From Cladocopium goreaui (taxonomy: Eukaryota > Sar > Dinophyceae > Suessiales > Symbiodiniaceae): DNA of 64,000 nucleotides. The stretch lies in the NCBI GenBank assembly GCA_947184155.2, contig CAMXCT020002324.1:523576-587575 (forward strand), given 5' to 3'. Under the pieces are notes generated by a model. That model was not told the DNA's origin, did not search any database, and saw only the letters and a list, made by a program, of their open reading frames with translations. Shown here piece by piece: positions 61,500 to 64,000 of the stretch; the first letter of the stretch is position 1, and every line of letters begins with the position of its first letter. Position numbers and translations under genes: made by a program.

Positions 61500-61860
61500 G
61501 CTCGTCTTCGCCTTTATGTGTGTATATATGTTTTAAACATACGTTACGTATATATACATAATAAACGTAAATATATATATATATATACATAATAGCTATA
61601 CGTATATTATATTTATATATAATATACATATAATATATATACATAATATATATGTGCATATATATATATATACATATATATTTGTATATATATACACATA
61701 ATAAACATATATGTATAATAAACATATCTATATATCAATATATCTATATATATATATATCATATATATATATACATGTACATATAGATATACGTTACGTG
61801 TATGTATATATATACATGTTTTTACATGAACATACATATATATATATACATATGGTACCC
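61500..61860. repeat. AT-rich microsatellite (TATATAC, ATACATATA)
   Basis: About 360 bp almost wholly of TATATA, ACATATA and GTATATA units; ORFs across it encode Tyr/Ile/Met runs. Confidence 0.92.
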
Positions 61861-62159
61861 CCTTAAGACCTACCAATTTAGCACATTAGCTGGTATTAGC
61901 GGTGTTTTTTTCGTATTTTTGACCTTGACAATCTTGAAACTTAGGGCATTTTGTGGAGGTCAAGACTGCAAGTTTTTGCAACTTGTTGCCATCCCACCTG
62001 GGATTCAAGATTTAAGATTCAAGATCCAGAAAACAGTTGGTGAATTTTGAATCCAGAGAGGCTGGATTGAAAAAGTTTGTTTTGAGCCACTGTGTACCGC
62101 TGCAGTGAGCCATCCCTCCGAAATTTTTGCTTTTGCCACAAAGTTTTCCGGATAGACAA

Positions 62160-63180
62160 AAAAGTGACACTTTTGGGGTAATGGTGGGGTATTTCTTTGA
62201 GAACATGTAATATTGCTCTGCAATAAAGAGCTTCAATAGATGCAGCTGTACTTTGAGAGGGTCGTACCTGAATGCATACAGTATTCTTTCGAAAGAGTAT
62301 TGGACACATTGCGTAAAATGGTGGCATTTTTTGAAAATATTGTGTTATTTCTTCGTAATGGATAGATGCAGTAGTACTTTGTACAAGTATTGCGTTCAAA
62401 GAAAATCCCTGAGTGGATGCAGAACTCCTTTGAAGTAGTGTTTTTATTTTAAACACATGTAGTAGTGTAGCATCACTTTTCGCAACATTCCATTCCGAAA
62501 AGTGTCACATTTCTGGAAATAGTGTTATTCCTTTGGGATTTTTTTAACATTGTTTCAAACTAGCATGCTTTAATCAATGTAGTTTTGTAGTAGTACCCTG
62601 CAAGACTCTTTCAAGGGTGCAGTAGTCCTTGGAGAATGGCAACAAACATGTGAAATCCCTTTGAAACAGCACAGCATTACTTTAGGAACAAAGTTCTCTT
62701 AGTCTATGCAGTATTCAAGTAGAATAGTATCGTATTTAGACTATAAGAACAGAGTTGTGTGTAGCATTACTTTTTGTAATGTTCCATTGAAAGAGCGACA
62801 CATTCCTTGAACATGGTGAGGCATTCCTTCAAGAAAATGTAGGATTGCTTTCTGATAGAATACCTCAATAGATGCAGTAGTACTTAGAGAAGTCTTACAA
62901 AAAATCCCTGGATGGATACAGTACTCTCTTGAAATAGTATTCTGAAAAGTTTAGAAGTGTGGCATCATTTTTTGCAATATTCCATTACGAAGAGTAGCAC
63001 AAATCTGGAAAATAGTGTAGTGGAATAAAAAAGATAACGTTGTTTAAACAAGTATCCTTCTCTAGACGCAGTAGTACTTTGAAAGCGCCTAGCCTTTGAA
63101 GGGTGTAGTATTCCTTGGGAAAGGACAGAAACATGGTGGAACATTCCTCTGAAATGTGCAGCACTACTTTACTATAGATG
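62160..63180. repeat. Decayed tandem duplication (period about 490-630 bp)
   Basis: Blocks reappear in the same order: CAATAGATGCAG at 62234 and 62868, AAAATCCCTG at 62402 and 62901, AAGGGTG with CCTTGG at 62613 and 63099. Sub-units with GATGCAGTAGTACTTTG recur inside. Offsets differ, so indels followed the duplication. Confidence 0.6.
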
Positions 63181-63807
63181 TGTTCAGATGCATTAGATCC
63201 TTTTTTGAAATTGTATAGTAGTACAAGAGTTTATTTGTTTTACAATGTTGTATCATGACTATTATGTTCTTTTAAGAGGGTGTATTAACAGAGTGGCTAT
63301 ACCCTTCAAAGAGACCTTCCAAATGCGCAGTATTCCTCTAGAAAAGGATGCCGCCTTTGGAAAAAAGAGTACCATTTGAGTCTTGAACTCAAAAATTTCC
63401 TGACACGAGTTCCTTCAAAAACATCTTGAAAACAAGACAAGAACGCATATTTCAGATTCTGTGGTGAAATAATGCATCAATCAAAGGTAAAGAAATGAAA
63501 CGCATATTCAACCTTGCATTTGGCCACAGTGCCGTGCGCATGTCATACCTGTTTGACTTGAAGGACCTACTAAGGTCGCAATACAGGAACCAAATACATG
63601 TGTGTATGTATATGTATATATATACACATCATATATATATGTGTGTACATGTATATGTGTGTATGTACGTTATTGTTTAGCGCCATTCCCATCTCAAAAT
63701 CTTTCCAGCTGTAGTGCTACAACAAGTGACAGTACAAGCAGTAAGAAAAGGGATGTCAAGGACATATCTGCTACCCAAAATGTAGGTCTTGGGAGAGGGG
63801 GTGGCAT
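63181..63807. other. No gene recognised
   Basis: Mixed DNA with a TATATA/GTGTGTA tract at 63597-63665. Confidence 0.5.
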
Positions 63808-64000
63808 ATCTATCTATATCTATATCTATATCTATCTCTATCTCTATCTCTATCTCGAGCTCTATCTCTATCTCTGTCTCTATCTCTATCTCTATCTCTA
63901 TCTCTATCTCTATCTATCTATCTATCTATGTATGTATGCATGCATGCATGCCTGTATGTATGCTATCTATCTATCTACCTATCTATCTATGTATGTATCT
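63808..64000. repeat. (CTATCT)n / (TATC)n microsatellite
   Basis: Runs of CTATCT change to CTCTAT, then TATC and GTATGCATGCATG units, to the window end. Confidence 0.95.

Noticed and set aside
1-64000. tRNA, rRNA or snRNA genes
   Set aside because: No cloverleaf with A/B boxes, rRNA core or snRNA motif was recognised by reading; a covariance-model scan would be needed to exclude them.

Overview
The window looks like nuclear DNA of a dinoflagellate, probably from the Suessiales/Symbiodiniaceae side; the genus cannot be decided from the sequence. The reasons are an RCC1-repeat gene of the style common in these genomes, a large Ty1/copia polyprotein with the divergent protease and inserted methyltransferase-like segment seen in dinoflagellate elements, a zinc-knuckle ORF, long introns whose acceptors are followed by G (AG|G), and very heavy inverted-repeat and simple-repeat content. 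Exon calls were made by reading frames, splice signals, intron phase and family motifs by eye; no transcript or database evidence was available.

Layout. 0.57-1.68 kb: intronless RCC1-repeat/ubiquitin-like gene broken by one TGA. 2.7-14.15 kb: plus-strand exon islands separated by long repeat-filled introns. The best set (6.79-9.18 kb) joins in phase into the C-lobe of an eIF2-alpha-kinase-like (PEK family) protein kinase. Further exon islands at 11.1, 11.7, 13.2 and 14.05 kb end in a stop and may belong to the same gene. 15.6-16.9 kb: degenerate coding-like DNA with a perfect 54-bp inverted repeat. 18.3-43.04 kb: scattered exon islands of one or more plus-strand genes, several rich in hydrophobic residues, again in repeat-filled introns. 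This stretch contains a 1.1-kb satellite in exact 10-bp register (25.48-26.60 kb), a 450-bp CTG/CAG-type tract (22.7-23.1 kb) and a 6.57-kb LINE (28.75-35.32 kb) flanked by a 15-bp target duplication. 43.15-52.12 kb: a nearly complete copia-type retrotransposon of about 9 kb. 52.4-57.6 kb: minisatellites and two 16-bp tandem arrays around a zinc-knuckle ORF. 58.0-59.2 kb: a minus-strand gene with an apparent frame break. 59.46-60.17 kb: assembly gap inside GA-rich DNA. 60.3-64 kb: simple repeats and a decayed duplication, with no convincing gene.

Short inverted-repeat elements link the regions. At least 13 full copies of family A (ends CCCTCTGGT...ACCAGAGGG beside TA) and 8 of family B (ends CTGGTTGG...CCAACCAG) occur, including one B nested inside an A. 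Both families have ends that read CTG|GT and ACCAG|, so each carries potential donor and acceptor sites in both orientations, and one A copy abuts an inferred exon. They are good candidates for introner-like elements, that is, transposable elements that create introns. The most notable single items are this element system, the methyltransferase-like domain and overlapping ORF in the copia element, the 10-bp-register satellite, and the kinase gene with a 27-nt micro-exon.
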